Positions 55,284-63,987 of a stretch of DNA of 64,000 nucleotides are shown in pieces (positions within the stretch are counted from its first letter, which is position 1; each line of letters opens with the position of its first letter). The stretch is from Paenochrobactrum glaciei (GTDB lineage Bacteria > Pseudomonadota > Alphaproteobacteria > Rhizobiales > Rhizobiaceae). Position numbers and translations under genes: made by a program. The notes below the pieces were generated by a model. The model was not told the origin of the DNA and did no database searches. It saw only the letters and a program-made list of their open reading frames with translations. The stretch is taken from assembly GCF_039522165.1 (NCBI RefSeq), contig NZ_BAAADE010000007.1:67919-131918 (forward strand), read 5' to 3'.

Positions 55284-57356
55284 TCACAGCCCAAATCCCC
55301 TCTGCCGCCCCAACTGCCACGAAACCGATCCGCCCTGAACGATACCCGCGACCTCTCGGCCTAGCTGACGGTCGATTACTGGCCGCCACGGAACAAGCGT
55401 GAACTCGTGACTCTTTTCGACCACGGCAAACTTGCCGCTCGATAGATGTACGACCCCGGTAAACTTGCCACTGACGGCCTCGCCGTCAGCGGCAGGCCGA
55501 AACGGCAGTGCCTTGCTCGCTGTCATCTCCGCACCTACGCCAGCCACTTCCCGTTCCTGCAGACTGGCGAGCAGATTGCGCCGATAGCGGATGCGTCCAT
55601 TCTGCTGCCGCGTGGCATCACCCTGTGCGATATGATGCTCGCGGCGCTGGTCCATAGCCTCGCGCACCTGAAGGCCGAACCCTGCCGGGGTCAGATCTGA
55701 AGCGTCCGGCGTAACCAGCCGCCGGTCGAGCCAGGTCGCAACATCGGCACCGATCTGCTTTTCCAGATCGAAGGTCGAGACGACACGAATGCTGGCCTGC
55801 TGGTTACGGCCAGCATCGTAAGCGGTGGCGCGGCTCTCGAAGTCTTCGGGGATACGCCACTGGTCAGCGTCGACCCGCTCCGTAATCCCGGCACGGCGTA
55901 GCGCCTCCAGTCGCCGGACATAGGCATCGACATAGCCCTTGTAATCACCACCAGGCATACGTCCCTCGAACGCCACCTGTTCGAGGTGTCGGCTCGGTCG
56001 GTAGATACCATTCTCCGAGATCGCAGCGATGGTGCGATCAGAGGGACGCTGCGCCGTATCGGCGGGGCCGACCTCCACGATACTGCCGATCCGGGCATCT
56101 TCGACGCGGGCCGGATCAATGCCGGGAAGATGGTGTGTTCGCCCGTCGATACCGTCCACCACGAGCGTCAGGTTTTCGCCCATCTTGTCGGTGAGATATT
56201 TGTCCACGATGCGTCCGGTGATGGGTGCCGCCGGTGCCGCATCGTGAAGCTGGAAGGTCATCGGGTCGCGCTCCTGCCCATCGGCCTTCAGCGCCTTATG
56301 CATGTTGCGGATGATGTCGCCGCGTTCACCGAGTTCACGCAGCGCCGGTTCCATCTTCGCGCCAAGCTCCCAGACGCCCGGCGCGTGTTCGGTGGCCAGC
56401 CCCATCTTTTCGAGTTTGGCGAGACGGCGCAGGCGAAGCGTGCGGTTGAACTGGCGGCGTGCATCTGCCGGTTCATGGCGCAGATCGAGGAACCTTTCAT
56501 CGGCATCCTCGGTAATGGCGCGGTCGATGCGCGTGAAGCGGTCCTGATCGATTTCGGCAGACAGCTTGCGGCTCTGTTCGATCTCGGTCACTGGGCCAAG
56601 TTCCAGCGTGGTCAGTTCGCTCGCCCGCTCGCGAATGCCGTTGGCGAGATAGTCGCCGTTGATGACCAGGTTCTCGCCCAGTTCGTCCTTGCCGCGAACG
56701 ATGACATGGACATGGGGATGGCCGGTATTGTGGTGGTTGACTGCCACCCAATCGAGCTTCGTGCCAAGGTCGACCTCAATGCGGCTCATCAGATCGCGGG
56801 TGTGTTCGGTGAGATCGGAAAGATCGGCGGCATCTTCGGGCGAAACGATAAAGCGGAACTGGTGCCGATCATCCTTGCCGCGGTCAAGGAAAGCAGCGTC
56901 ATCGGCGCGATCCTCGGTGGCCGAATAAAGTTGGCCGCGCTCGCCATCGCGCGAAGTTCCATCACGCTGGATATAGCGCAGATGGGCAGCCCCTTTGCCA
57001 TTCTTCCCCGCGCCCTGGACATAACGAGTTTTGACGACAACGCGACGCATCCCAGCAGTACTGTGCCGCCAACCGCCCGACAGGGTTCGGGCGTGGACAA
57101 AGGCCGCCCCACGGCCACGCTTGACGCCCGGGCCTTTGACAGCCCGCGACGCCTTCCCGCCCTTTCCGGCCGAACCAGATGAAGACGACGAGGATGTCCG
57201 TGATGCGAATGAAGATGATCTGCCGGGACTGTTGCTGTGCTGACGCGCCAGCTTCTTCGCCTGCGTCAGAAAGCTCTTCGCCTTACCCGCCTTCGGCACG
57301 TCGGATTTGATCCGACCTGGCCTGGGACGAAAGCGGTTTTGGTCATCGGAGCTCAT
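55284..57356 (-). CDS. Conjugative relaxase (VirD2-like, DUF3363 family)
   Basis: 690 residues. A basic N-terminal region with Ser-rich stretch is followed by the nuclease core: RRVVVKTRYVQGAGKNGKGAAHLRYIQRDG and HQFRFIVSPEDAADL, with the metal-binding histidine motif VAVNHHNTGHPHVHVIVRG. The C-terminal two-thirds is the DUF3363 domain found in relaxases of these islands. It nicks oriT and pilots the strand to TraG. The gene looks full length. A candidate oriT lies just upstream at 57524-57564. Confidence 0.9.
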   Translation of the reverse strand: MSSDDQNRFRPRPGRIKSDVPKAGKAKSFLTQAKKLARQHSNSPGRSSSFASRTSSSSSSGSAGKGGKASRAVKGPGVKRGRGAAFVHARTLSGGWRHSTAGMRRVVVKTRYVQGAGKNGKGAAHLRYIQRDGTSRDGERGQLYSATEDRADDAAFLDRGKDDRHQFRFIVSPEDAADLSDLTEHTRDLMSRIEVDLGTKLDWVAVNHHNTGHPHVHVIVRGKDELGENLVINGDYLANGIRERASELTTLELGPVTEIEQSRKLSAEIDQDRFTRIDRAITEDADERFLDLRHEPADARRQFNRTLRLRRLAKLEKMGLATEHAPGVWELGAKMEPALRELGERGDIIRNMHKALKADGQERDPMTFQLHDAAPAAPITGRIVDKYLTDKMGENLTLVVDGIDGRTHHLPGIDPARVEDARIGSIVEVGPADTAQRPSDRTIAAISENGIYRPSRHLEQVAFEGRMPGGDYKGYVDAYVRRLEALRRAGITERVDADQWRIPEDFESRATAYDAGRNQQASIRVVSTFDLEKQIGADVATWLDRRLVTPDASDLTPAGFGLQVREAMDQRREHHIAQGDATRQQNGRIRYRRNLLASLQEREVAGVGAEMTASKALPFRPAADGEAVSGKFTGVVHLSSGKFAVVEKSHEFTLVPWRPVIDRQLGREVAGIVQGGSVSWQLGRQRGFGL

Positions 57357-57669
57357 GAACGCATCCCATGACGTTCAGGCACGGAAAAGGCCGATATTCG
57401 GCTATAGTGCCGGTTAAAAACCAGCAAAGACAAGGCTTTGCGCCACATCGCGGCACGCGAGGCCCAAAAGAGGAGTGCCGTGCGCCGCGCCCCAAAACAG
57501 TGTGCAGACAAGGGCTTGCCCAGAAACCGACCCGACAGGGTGCCGGTTTCCTTTATCTTGCCCTCCGCCTTCCCTACCCTTTTTGCCCTTCCTGCCGGGA
57601 ATACAGCCAGGCGACCCCTTGCCTGACTATACACCGGAAGCGGACCGAAGGCGCGTGGAGACGCCATAC
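57357..57669. other. Gene-free interval between relaxase and transglycosylase genes
   Basis: About 310 bases without a trustworthy frame, between two genes of the same strand. It holds the inverted repeat and nic-like sequence listed separately and pyrimidine-rich stretches near 57550-57590. A relaxase promoter is also expected here. Confidence 0.6.
57524..57564. other. Candidate origin of transfer (oriT)
   Basis: An inverted repeat, AAACCG-ACCC/GGGT-gc-CGGTTT with GACA in the loop (57524-57549), is followed four bases later by TATCTTGCCC (57554-57563). The IncP-type nic region is TATCCTGCCC, one base different, and also stands a few bases from an inverted repeat. It lies 170 bases before the relaxase start, the expected place. 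No experiment supports it. Confidence 0.45.
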
Positions 57670-58380
57670 TCATGGCGCATCTCCGTTGCTCGCACGGGCC
57701 ACGAATATGCCGCCGTCCTGCGGCTTCTGATCGACGGAAACGCGCACAGGAACAGTCGCGCGGGCGTCGTTCGACGGCTGATTGGCCACCGCCGAATTGC
57801 CGCTGGATTGCGCAACGAAGAGCGGAGCTTCGCGCCAATCCGGCGGTGGCGGCGGCACGGTCGTCGGCACATCAGGCGCAGTCGCAAGCCCAAGAACAGG
57901 TGCGAGCGTGGCGACATAGGCGCGTGTTTCTGCGGGCAAAGTGCGACCCATCGCCAGATACTCGTCATAGCGACCGGGACCGGCATTGTAGGCGGCAAGC
58001 ATGGCCGCGACACTGCCATAACGGTCCCACATCTCCCGCAGATACGCTGTACCTGCGAGGATGTTGTCGCGCGGATCGTAAGGATCGCGCCCGAGGCCAT
58101 GGCGGTTGCGCAGGCCCGCCCAGGTATCGGGCATGACCTGCATCAGTCCCATTGCACCCGCCGACGAGATGGCGCGCACATCGCCCGCACTTTCCACACG
58201 CAGCACGGCTCGAATCCAGTGCTCTGGAATGCTGAAACGCTGTGACGCCTCGGCAATGAAAGCAGCATGGGGATGCGCGGGAACAAGCGCGGGTTGCGGC
58301 GTCACCTGCGCAATCGCTGGCGTCAATCCGCTGCCAGCCGACAGCAGGGCCGTGAAGAGAAGAAGGGCGCGGGATCGCAT
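57670..58380 (-). CDS. Lytic transglycosylase of the conjugation system
   Basis: 236 residues from ATG 58380 (MRSRALLLFTALLSAGSG). A signal peptide precedes the SLT fold: HWIRAVLRVESAGDVRAISSAGAMGLMQVMPDTW with catalytic Glu in VESAG, and AAYNAGPGRYDEYL. It opens peptidoglycan for the mating channel in the periplasm. A Pro-rich C-terminal tail (TTVPPPPPDWREAPLF) follows. It lies four bases from the DUF736 gene, so the two are probably co-transcribed. Confidence 0.9.
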   Translation of the reverse strand: MRSRALLLFTALLSAGSGLTPAIAQVTPQPALVPAHPHAAFIAEASQRFSIPEHWIRAVLRVESAGDVRAISSAGAMGLMQVMPDTWAGLRNRHGLGRDPYDPRDNILAGTAYLREMWDRYGSVAAMLAAYNAGPGRYDEYLAMGRTLPAETRAYVATLAPVLGLATAPDVPTTVPPPPPDWREAPLFVAQSSGNSAVANQPSNDARATVPVRVSVDQKPQDGGIFVARASNGDAP

Positions 58381-58384
58381 GATC

Positions 58385-58720
58385 TCAGTCCCGATCTTCG
58401 CGGGGCCGTGGGCGGCTCCAGTGCAGTGACCATGACGAGCCTGCATCGTCGTCGCGGAACAGATTGGCGCGGATCGGCTGCGGCAAGGCGGGATCGTCGA
58501 GCAACACCGAGAGATATTCGCCAGCCTTTTCGCCGGTGCGTTTCCATGCAGCACCGACCTCCGGCCCATCATGTTCAATGTAATGGACGCGATAGTCCGG
58601 CGCATTCTCCGTATCGGAATGTTCACCGGGCACGATGACGAGATAGCACTTCATGGTGAGCGTGACGACCTGACCGGCGAAGCCGGATGCGTCACGCGCA
58701 AATTGACCGATCTGTGGCAT
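58385..58720 (-). CDS. DUF736 protein
   Basis: 111 residues: MPQIGQFARDASGFAGQVVTLTM, PDYRVHY and EVGAAWKRTGEKAGEYLSVLLDDP are the DUF736 signature. These small single-domain proteins accompany conjugative and plasmid modules of proteobacteria; function unknown. Position between the transglycosylase and traF is typical. It appears complete. Confidence 0.88.
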   Translation of the reverse strand: MPQIGQFARDASGFAGQVVTLTMKCYLVIVPGEHSDTENAPDYRVHYIEHDGPEVGAAWKRTGEKAGEYLSVLLDDPALPQPIRANLFRDDDAGSSWSLHWSRPRPREDRD

Positions 58721-58755
58721 GGTATGTCTCCTGTGTTGGTGGATTTAGCGTGGGT

Positions 58756-59301
58756 TCAATGCGTGGCCGCCCGCCATTCGTAGCGGCCATCACCTTCCCC
58801 ATCGGTCCACAGCGGAAGCGCCCGGCCGATGACGGAACTGACGGGAACAGGTCCGAAGTAACGGCCGTCGAGGCTGTCCCGGACCTCCCAATTCATGAGG
58901 AAGAGTTCACCGTCGCCGATGATGCGGCAGCCCTGCCAGACCGGCAGATCGCGGCCCATGCGGTCGCGCTCCAGCGCGTCCCCCATCTCGACATTATCGA
59001 CGGTAATGGTCGCACCGCTGCGGCAGACGCGCTGTCCCGGCAAGCCAACAACGCGCTTCAGCAGCGGCACGCCGCGTCCGATATAGCCGCGCTCGACCAT
59101 GAACCGCACCAGCGGTTCGGACGGCATGATGGCGACCAGTTCGGGAACTTCGAGCGCATCGGCGGGAGCAACTGTGTAGAAGTCGATGGGCGCGCTGGCA
59201 GTCGCATTCCAGATCAGCCGGATTGGCAGATCGGCAACAGCCGGGGCGACAAGTGTGCCGACGGCCAGCATGGACACGGCAAGGATATGACGGCGGCTCA
59301 T
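58756..59301 (-). CDS. traF: Conjugal transfer peptidase TraF (S26 signal-peptidase family)
   Basis: 181 residues with a membrane segment at the N-terminus. NATASAPIDFYTV carries the expected serine, LLKRVVGLPGQRVC the expected lysine, and YFGPVPVSSVIGRALPLW the last conserved box of the S26 family. In IncP systems TraF trims and cyclises the TrbC pilin, and a trbC gene is present in this island. It overlaps the DUF2840 frame by four bases. Confidence 0.88.
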   Translation of the reverse strand: MSRRHILAVSMLAVGTLVAPAVADLPIRLIWNATASAPIDFYTVAPADALEVPELVAIMPSEPLVRFMVERGYIGRGVPLLKRVVGLPGQRVCRSGATITVDNVEMGDALERDRMGRDLPVWQGCRIIGDGELFLMNWEVRDSLDGRYFGPVPVSSVIGRALPLWTDGEGDGRYEWRAATH

Positions 59302-59806
59302 GGTGCGATCCTCCGGCGATTAACCCATGCGGCATGGCGCTCCGTGGTGTAGGGATTGGGTTGCTGACCGGCACTCAAACGGTTGTGGACATGCCGCCAA
59401 TAGTCCGGCGCAACATCCGCCGGATCGACGCCAAGCGCGTCCACGGCATCTATCAGGGCCAGCACCCGCTGGACCTGCGGCCAGCCGTCGATACGCAGCA
59501 GGATCTCGCCACCAGGATGAACGAAGGGCACGGTCTGGTACGGTTGGCAGCACGCAGGATGTCAAGCCGCGAAGCGATGGTGCCGTAATCGTTGGAGGCC
59601 CAGCGGACGAAGGCGAAGATGCTTTCTGGTGCAAAACCGATCAGACTGCGGCGGCAGTCGATGATCTGCTCAAAGCTCTTGCGGCCAAAGCGTATCCATC
59701 GCTCGACCTTCTTCTTCTGGAAGGTCAGCTCGACCAATGTGGCGAACGGTGCTGGCGCGTCCGCACGCGGATGTTCATGCGCAGTGCGCCCGGTTTTGCC
59801 GGTCAT
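59298..59806 (-). pseudogene. DUF2840 gene, frameshifted
   Basis: The start frame (from ATG 59806) reads LVELTFQKKKVERWIRFGRKSFEQII, FAPESIFAFVRWASNDYGTIASRLDILRAAN, typical of DUF2840, then runs into unrelated residues. The second frame resumes from about 59535 as YQTVPFVHPGGEILLRIDGWPQVQRVLALIDAVDALGVDPADVAPDYWRHVHN and ends at 59298. Family members read straight through this point, so a short deletion with frame change is likely. The function of DUF2840 is unknown. Confidence 0.78.
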
Positions 59807-60057
59807 GGCTGATCTCCTTCGGTGGGTGGAAATTCGCGGACCAGCAGCTCACGCAGCATCACCGCGACGGTGACACCGCGCCGGAAAGCGGCAACCTTGA
59901 TAAGCCCGCGCAGTTCGGGCGTGATGTCGATGGTCAGACGGGCGGTGAATGCCTCCGCAGCCGTTTTGCCTGTTCCAGGCGCGCCGGCGGCCCGGACCCA
60001 GCTATCAGGATTGCCCGGACGCGATGCGAAGCTGGATTTGACGGGCGGACGTGTCAT
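59803..60057 (-). CDS. Ribbon-helix-helix partition-associated protein
   Basis: 84 residues. The C-terminal half, FTARLTIDITPELRGLIKVAAFRRGVTVAVMLRELLVREFP, is a ribbon-helix-helix DNA-binding domain. The N-terminal half is flexible and basic. It overlaps the parA stop by four bases, so it probably serves as the small DNA-binding partner (ParB/ParG role) of the ParA ATPase, or as the regulator of that operon. Confidence 0.8.
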   Translation of the reverse strand: MTRPPVKSSFASRPGNPDSWVRAAGAPGTGKTAAEAFTARLTIDITPELRGLIKVAAFRRGVTVAVMLRELLVREFPPTEGDQP

Positions 60058-60671
60058 GGCACGATCCTCCCGACACCGAGGCCATCGATCTCGGCCGCAA
60101 GCGCTGTGACCTCCTGTGCGGCCCGTTCGCCGCCATCGGTCTCCGAGGCTAGCCGTCCTGTCTGTGCGGCTTCGGCGAAGGCGACACGCTGGCCGATCGT
60201 CGTGGCCAGCAAGGGCGGATTATGGCCCGCCAGTGTTTCGGCCGTTTCGCGGGCGATGACGGTGCGCGCACCGCATCGGTTCAGCAGAAAACGGGCGGCC
60301 AGTTCAGGGCGGTAGATGCGTGCTTCGTTCAGATGCGCCAGCATCTCGGCAGAGGCCCAGCCATCAAAGGGAGATGGCTGCACCGGGATCAGCACCAGAT
60401 CGGCTGCAAGCAGCGCAGAGCGCATCAAACCGGCGCCACGCGCAAGCTCCGGCGCTTCCTTGTGCAGGGTATCGCGGGCAAGGCCGATGACTGTGAACAG
60501 CCTTGGCAGCCCTTCATGGCTGCGCCGCTCCGACCAGTCGAGTGCGGAGCCTTGCGGGTCGGCATCGATCAGGATGACGCGCTTGCCCTGTGCCGCCCAG
60601 ATCCCGGCGAGATGCAGTGCGAGCGTTGTCTTGCCCACGCCGCCCTTCTGATTGAGGAGCGCGATGATCAT
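60054..60671 (-). CDS. parA: ParA-family partition ATPase, possible in-frame deletion of the Walker B region
   Basis: 205 residues with deviant Walker A LNQKGGVGKTTLALHLAG and VILIDADPQGSALDWSERR. After KEAPELARG the sequence jumps directly to AGLMRSALLAADLVLIPVQPSPFDGWAS. Relatives have a DHVIIDGPPR-type segment between these, holding the Walker B Asp. Its absence keeps the frame but removes about ten residues, so the ATPase may be inactive. ParA would maintain the excised or plasmid form of the element. The comparison is from memory. Confidence 0.8.
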   Translation of the reverse strand: MIIALLNQKGGVGKTTLALHLAGIWAAQGKRVILIDADPQGSALDWSERRSHEGLPRLFTVIGLARDTLHKEAPELARGAGLMRSALLAADLVLIPVQPSPFDGWASAEMLAHLNEARIYRPELAARFLLNRCGARTVIARETAETLAGHNPPLLATTIGQRVAFAEAAQTGRLASETDGGERAAQEVTALAAEIDGLGVGRIVP

Positions 60672-60743
60672 GGCGTACCCCGCCCGGGTCGGCGGGAAGT
60701 GGCACTGGCACCATGCCTTTCCTGCGCACGCGTCAAAGAAGAA

Positions 60744-60772
60744 AACTTAGAATCTATGTTAGATTCTAAGTT
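60744..60772. promoter_or_regulatory. Inverted repeat between repA and parA
   Basis: Perfect 11-bp arms AACTTAGAATC and GATTCTAAGTT enclose TATGTTA, and another GATTCT follows inside the repA end. It lies between the repA stop (60771-60773) and the parA start. It could be a partition site, an autoregulatory operator for the parA operon or a repA terminator without T-run. Confidence 0.5.
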
Positions 60773-61736
60773 AGCAGTCAGATTCTGACTTTCGTTCCAG
60801 AGACTTAACTGGGGTTTGTGCGCCTGATGTACCGATACCCTTTGCACCTGATGTACCGACGGTATCCACAATGTTATCCACAGGCGCTGTGGATAGGTTT
60901 TCGGGGCGGATTCGCAGCAGTTCGCGGCGATCTTCGCGCAGTATCTTGAGCCTGTATCCGGGCAGAGGCTGGCGGGCCACAATGCGACGCAGGTCCAGCG
61001 CAAAATCGGAGATCCGGGCCATGCTGCCAGATTTCTGATGAAGGTGCGCAACCTCGAACATCCAGCCATGCGGCTGATGTCCGGCATGTTTACGGGCGAC
61101 GCGGTAGAGCCAGCGCTCGATACCGCCGGTCAGCCGGAAATAATCCGGGTCGATGGTGAGGACCAGCGAACGGTCGATGACGCTGTTGTAGAACCACTCT
61201 GGCAGGACAAACTCCATGCCCTCGACACGCCCGTCGCGCGTCGTCATCTCTTCCCATTCGTTGATCCAGGAGAACTGGCGGCGGCGCCAATGCTTGCCGT
61301 TGCGGATCGTCGTGGCGACGATGGTAGATTGCAGGCGGGCCAGCGCTGCCTTCAGCAGCAGATATTGCCGGTTTCCGGTATCGCGGCCGATTGCGCGCAG
61401 CAGATGATAGGGCGTAAAACGGAAGAAGCGGGATGTCTTGATGCCGTTGTTTTCGGCAGCGACGATCTGGCTTGCAGCCCAGATCAGCACATCGGCATCC
61501 CAGATCGTCGCCATGCCGTGTTCAGGCATTCCGAATACCTGCACCTCGACATCGGCGGTCTTGTAAAGGATCGGCTTCGTGCGCGGCGTCTTCGCCAGCG
61601 AGAAGAATGGCCGCTCCATCAGATCGCGCTGGTCGCGCGGACTGGCATCGCCGGTTGCGACCACGAATGGATCGAGGTGGCTGCGCTCGCTGCCCCCTTC
61701 TCGCCGCAGGGCGTCATGGTGATCGACGCGCCGCAT
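60771..61736 (-). CDS. repA: Replication initiator protein A (RepA) of the integrative element
   Basis: 321 residues. It carries LDPFVVATGDASPRDQRDLMERPFFSLAKTPR, MATIWDADVLIWAASQIV, FFRFTPYHLLRAIGR and GIERWLYRVARKHAG, the RepA family of plasmids and rhizobial islands with winged-helix DNA binding. It should allow replication of the circular form. It begins one base after the AlpA-like gene. The C-terminus is low-complexity (GTSGAKGIGTSGAQTP). Confidence 0.88.
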   Translation of the reverse strand: MRRVDHHDALRREGGSERSHLDPFVVATGDASPRDQRDLMERPFFSLAKTPRTKPILYKTADVEVQVFGMPEHGMATIWDADVLIWAASQIVAAENNGIKTSRFFRFTPYHLLRAIGRDTGNRQYLLLKAALARLQSTIVATTIRNGKHWRRRQFSWINEWEEMTTRDGRVEGMEFVLPEWFYNSVIDRSLVLTIDPDYFRLTGGIERWLYRVARKHAGHQPHGWMFEVAHLHQKSGSMARISDFALDLRRIVARQPLPGYRLKILREDRRELLRIRPENLSTAPVDNIVDTVGTSGAKGIGTSGAQTPVKSLERKSESDC

Positions 61737-62009
61737 TCAGAGCTTGCTCCGCTCTTCAGGCGTCAGGGGACGCGCCGGAAAGACCCTATCGGCGCCCTCG
61801 TCACTGGTGGACTTTCGCGCGCCCATGTCGGCCCAGGACTGGAGATCATCGACGGTATAGAGGACGCGGCCACCGATTTTGCGATAGGTCGGGCCGGTCC
61901 CGTAGGTCCGGTGTTTTTCCAGTGTGCGAAGAGAAATACCAAGGAAACGCGCCGCTTCCTGAGTGCGCAGCATGCGCGGTGGCATTTCCGTGTTGCGGCG
62001 CTCGGCCAT
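61737..62009 (-). CDS. AlpA-like helix-turn-helix protein (excisionase type)
   Basis: 90 residues: PPRMLRTQEAARFLGISLRTLEKHRTYGTGPTYRKIGGRVLYTVDDLQSWADMGARKST is a MerR-like winged HTH as in AlpA and recombination directionality factors. In rhizobial ICEs a protein of this type (RdfS) drives excision; here it may do that or regulate repA, directly downstream. It has no evident defect. Confidence 0.85.
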   Translation of the reverse strand: MAERRNTEMPPRMLRTQEAARFLGISLRTLEKHRTYGTGPTYRKIGGRVLYTVDDLQSWADMGARKSTSDEGADRVFPARPLTPEERSKL

Positions 62010-62476
62010 GAGATCACCTCCGATTCGTCAGGTTGATGCGGCTGTCGGAGACGGCGGCGCGCTATGGCGAACCATGGGAAGTGATCGGCGGCGTGTAGCG
62101 TGCCGCATTTGCGCCTATGCGCAGACGGCACCCCCGAAAGGGGCTATGTCAGCGCGAAAAGACGTGAGATTTCAGTAACTCAGGAAGAGGTATGCGGAAT
62201 CCCTCAAGACATCGGCGTGCAATTCGGTTAAGAATGCCGTTGGAGCAGACGCACTGCTCCGGGGCTTAGTAACCCCTGTTGGCGGTTGGTGTCCGCCGTA
62301 ACGATGCCACACTCCTTGACCCTATGGTCGGGGAGCCCTTGGCGTATGTCCAGGGCTTCTCGCCTAAAGGCCATGGGGCCGTCCAACACGGTTACTAACT
62401 CCCCAATCACCAGGAGTCAGAGAGTTTTATTGCGGGGGCGAACCGCAGAAACTCTTCTGAAAGAAGGGAAATAACT
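62010..62476. other. Divergent regulatory region between the AlpA-like and DUF2285-family genes
   Basis: About 470 bases without a credible gene. A CCCC-GAAA-GGGG hairpin sits near 62132-62144, followed by a low-GC stretch and then a run of GC-rich hairpins (listed separately) leading to the DUF2285-family gene on the plus strand. Confidence 0.6.
62242..62407 (+). ncRNA. Putative structured RNA leader upstream of a DUF2285-family gene
   Basis: Consecutive helices can be drawn: GGAGCAG/CTGCTCC (62242-62260), GGGG/CCCC (62261-62276), GGCGG/CCGCC (62281-62297), CTCC-GACC/GGTC-GGAG (62312-62335), GCCC-TGG/CCA-GGGC (62335-62356). The stretch is non-coding, GC-rich, and ends 70 bases before the plus-strand GTG at 62477. 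It could be a cis-regulatory leader or a small RNA. I could not assign it to a known family. Confidence 0.4.
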
Positions 62477-62767
62477 GTGAAAACACCCGTTGCACTTGAT
62501 CCCGATGTGGATGATCTGGCGCCTTCCGGCGATGTCATCACCGCCTATGACGAGCAGCACTTCGTGACTTATCTGCTTCTTCTCGATGCCAAGGCCGAGG
62601 ACGCGGACTGGATGGAAGTGGCGCAGATTGTTCTGCACCGCGATCCGGCATCTGATGAGATGCTAAGCCGACGATGCTGGCAGAGCCATCTGGAACGCGC
62701 TCAATGGCTGTCGCGCGCTGGATACCGGAAAATTCTGGAACAGGCTGCGGCAAACCGGAATCGGTGA
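62477..62767 (+). CDS. DUF2285-family small protein
   Basis: 96 residues from GTG 62477, with AAGGGA eight bases upstream. The pattern ALDPDVDDLAPSGDVITAYDEQHFVTYLLLLDAKAEDADWMEVAQIVLH and SHLERAQWLSRAGYRKIL matches small DUF2285-annotated proteins of rhizobial islands, related to activators of excision in symbiosis ICEs. Helical and probably DNA- or protein-binding. It is convergent with a truncated second DUF2285 gene, ending eight bases from it. Confidence 0.75.
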   Translation: MKTPVALDPDVDDLAPSGDVITAYDEQHFVTYLLLLDAKAEDADWMEVAQIVLHRDPASDEMLSRRCWQSHLERAQWLSRAGYRKILEQAAANRNR

Positions 62768-62774
62768 GATTGCT

Positions 62775-63375
62775 TTATTTGCCTTTTGAGCGCGAACCTC
62801 GTTTTATGGGATAGTGCAAAAGCAGCCGATAGCCCCCGCGCATCATCCTGATACCGTGGGAAACGAGACGACGTGCCTTGTTCTTGCGTGGATCGGCCTC
62901 GAAATCTTCCTTGTTCCCACGGAATCCAAGTAGCACTTCCGCGACAGCACGGTAGCTTTCCCCGTGCAGCCTGGCGTCCAGGGCGCGCAGCGACAGAAGA
63001 TGCCATTGGCGAAGCTGAGCTGGCATGGCGCGAATATCCCGCCCCGGGGAGCGGCCTGTTAGGCACCGCCAGAGGCGGCGGGCAGCATGGGCGCGTAATT
63101 CCATGAACTCATCCATAGGCAAGATTGCAGCATAGAAAGCTGCCGCATCAATCGCGCCCTGCGGCAGCCAGAATTGATGCTCTACTGCCTCGACCCGCCA
63201 GATGGCGTGCCAGCCATCCGGCGCGCGGCGCAGGATCAGGCCGTCGAGATGTGCGAGAGCGACAAGCCGTTCGCCATCGGGATCGTTTCGTTCGACCGGT
63301 GACAGAATAATGGCCTGCGGATTGAAATGCGGCGACCAGAAAGGCGGTGCGCCCTCAGGCTGCGCGTCGGGGTCG

Positions 63376-63380
<5 letters not shown>
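62775..63380 (-). pseudogene. DUF2285 gene, truncated at its 5' end
   Basis: One open frame runs from about 63385 (FAHDPDAQPEGAPPFWSPHFNPQAIILSP) through GLILRRAPDGWHAIWRVEAVEHQFWLPQG to ARLHGESYRAVAEVLLGF and LVSHGIRMMRGGYRLLLHYP. It is the C-terminal DUF2285 region, with AGGYRxLL-type end. Beyond 63385 the opposite strand becomes a serine recombinase, so the N-terminal part was lost at that junction. A shorter frame starting at 63122 is only an internal Met. Confidence 0.7.
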
Positions 63381-63950
<570 letters not shown>

Positions 63951-63967
63951 CTAAACTTTTGAGCTTT

Positions 63968-63987
63968 GGGCATTCAGCCCGTTTTTT
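63968..63987 (+). terminator. Rho-independent terminator on the plus strand
   Basis: GGGC-ATTCA-GCCC followed by GTTTTTTG. It lies 17 bases beyond the tRNA 5' end, so it would stop plus-strand transcripts coming out of the island or the recombinase remnant, antisense to the tRNA. Confidence 0.65.

Noticed and set aside
59298..59806. The two DUF2840 pieces as separate small genes
   Set aside because: They join into one family match across a frameshift near 59535.
62242..62407. Cobalamin riboswitch or IscB-type omega RNA (HEARO) for the hairpin region
   Set aside because: No B12-box sequence was seen and no HNH nuclease gene is nearby, so neither label is supported.
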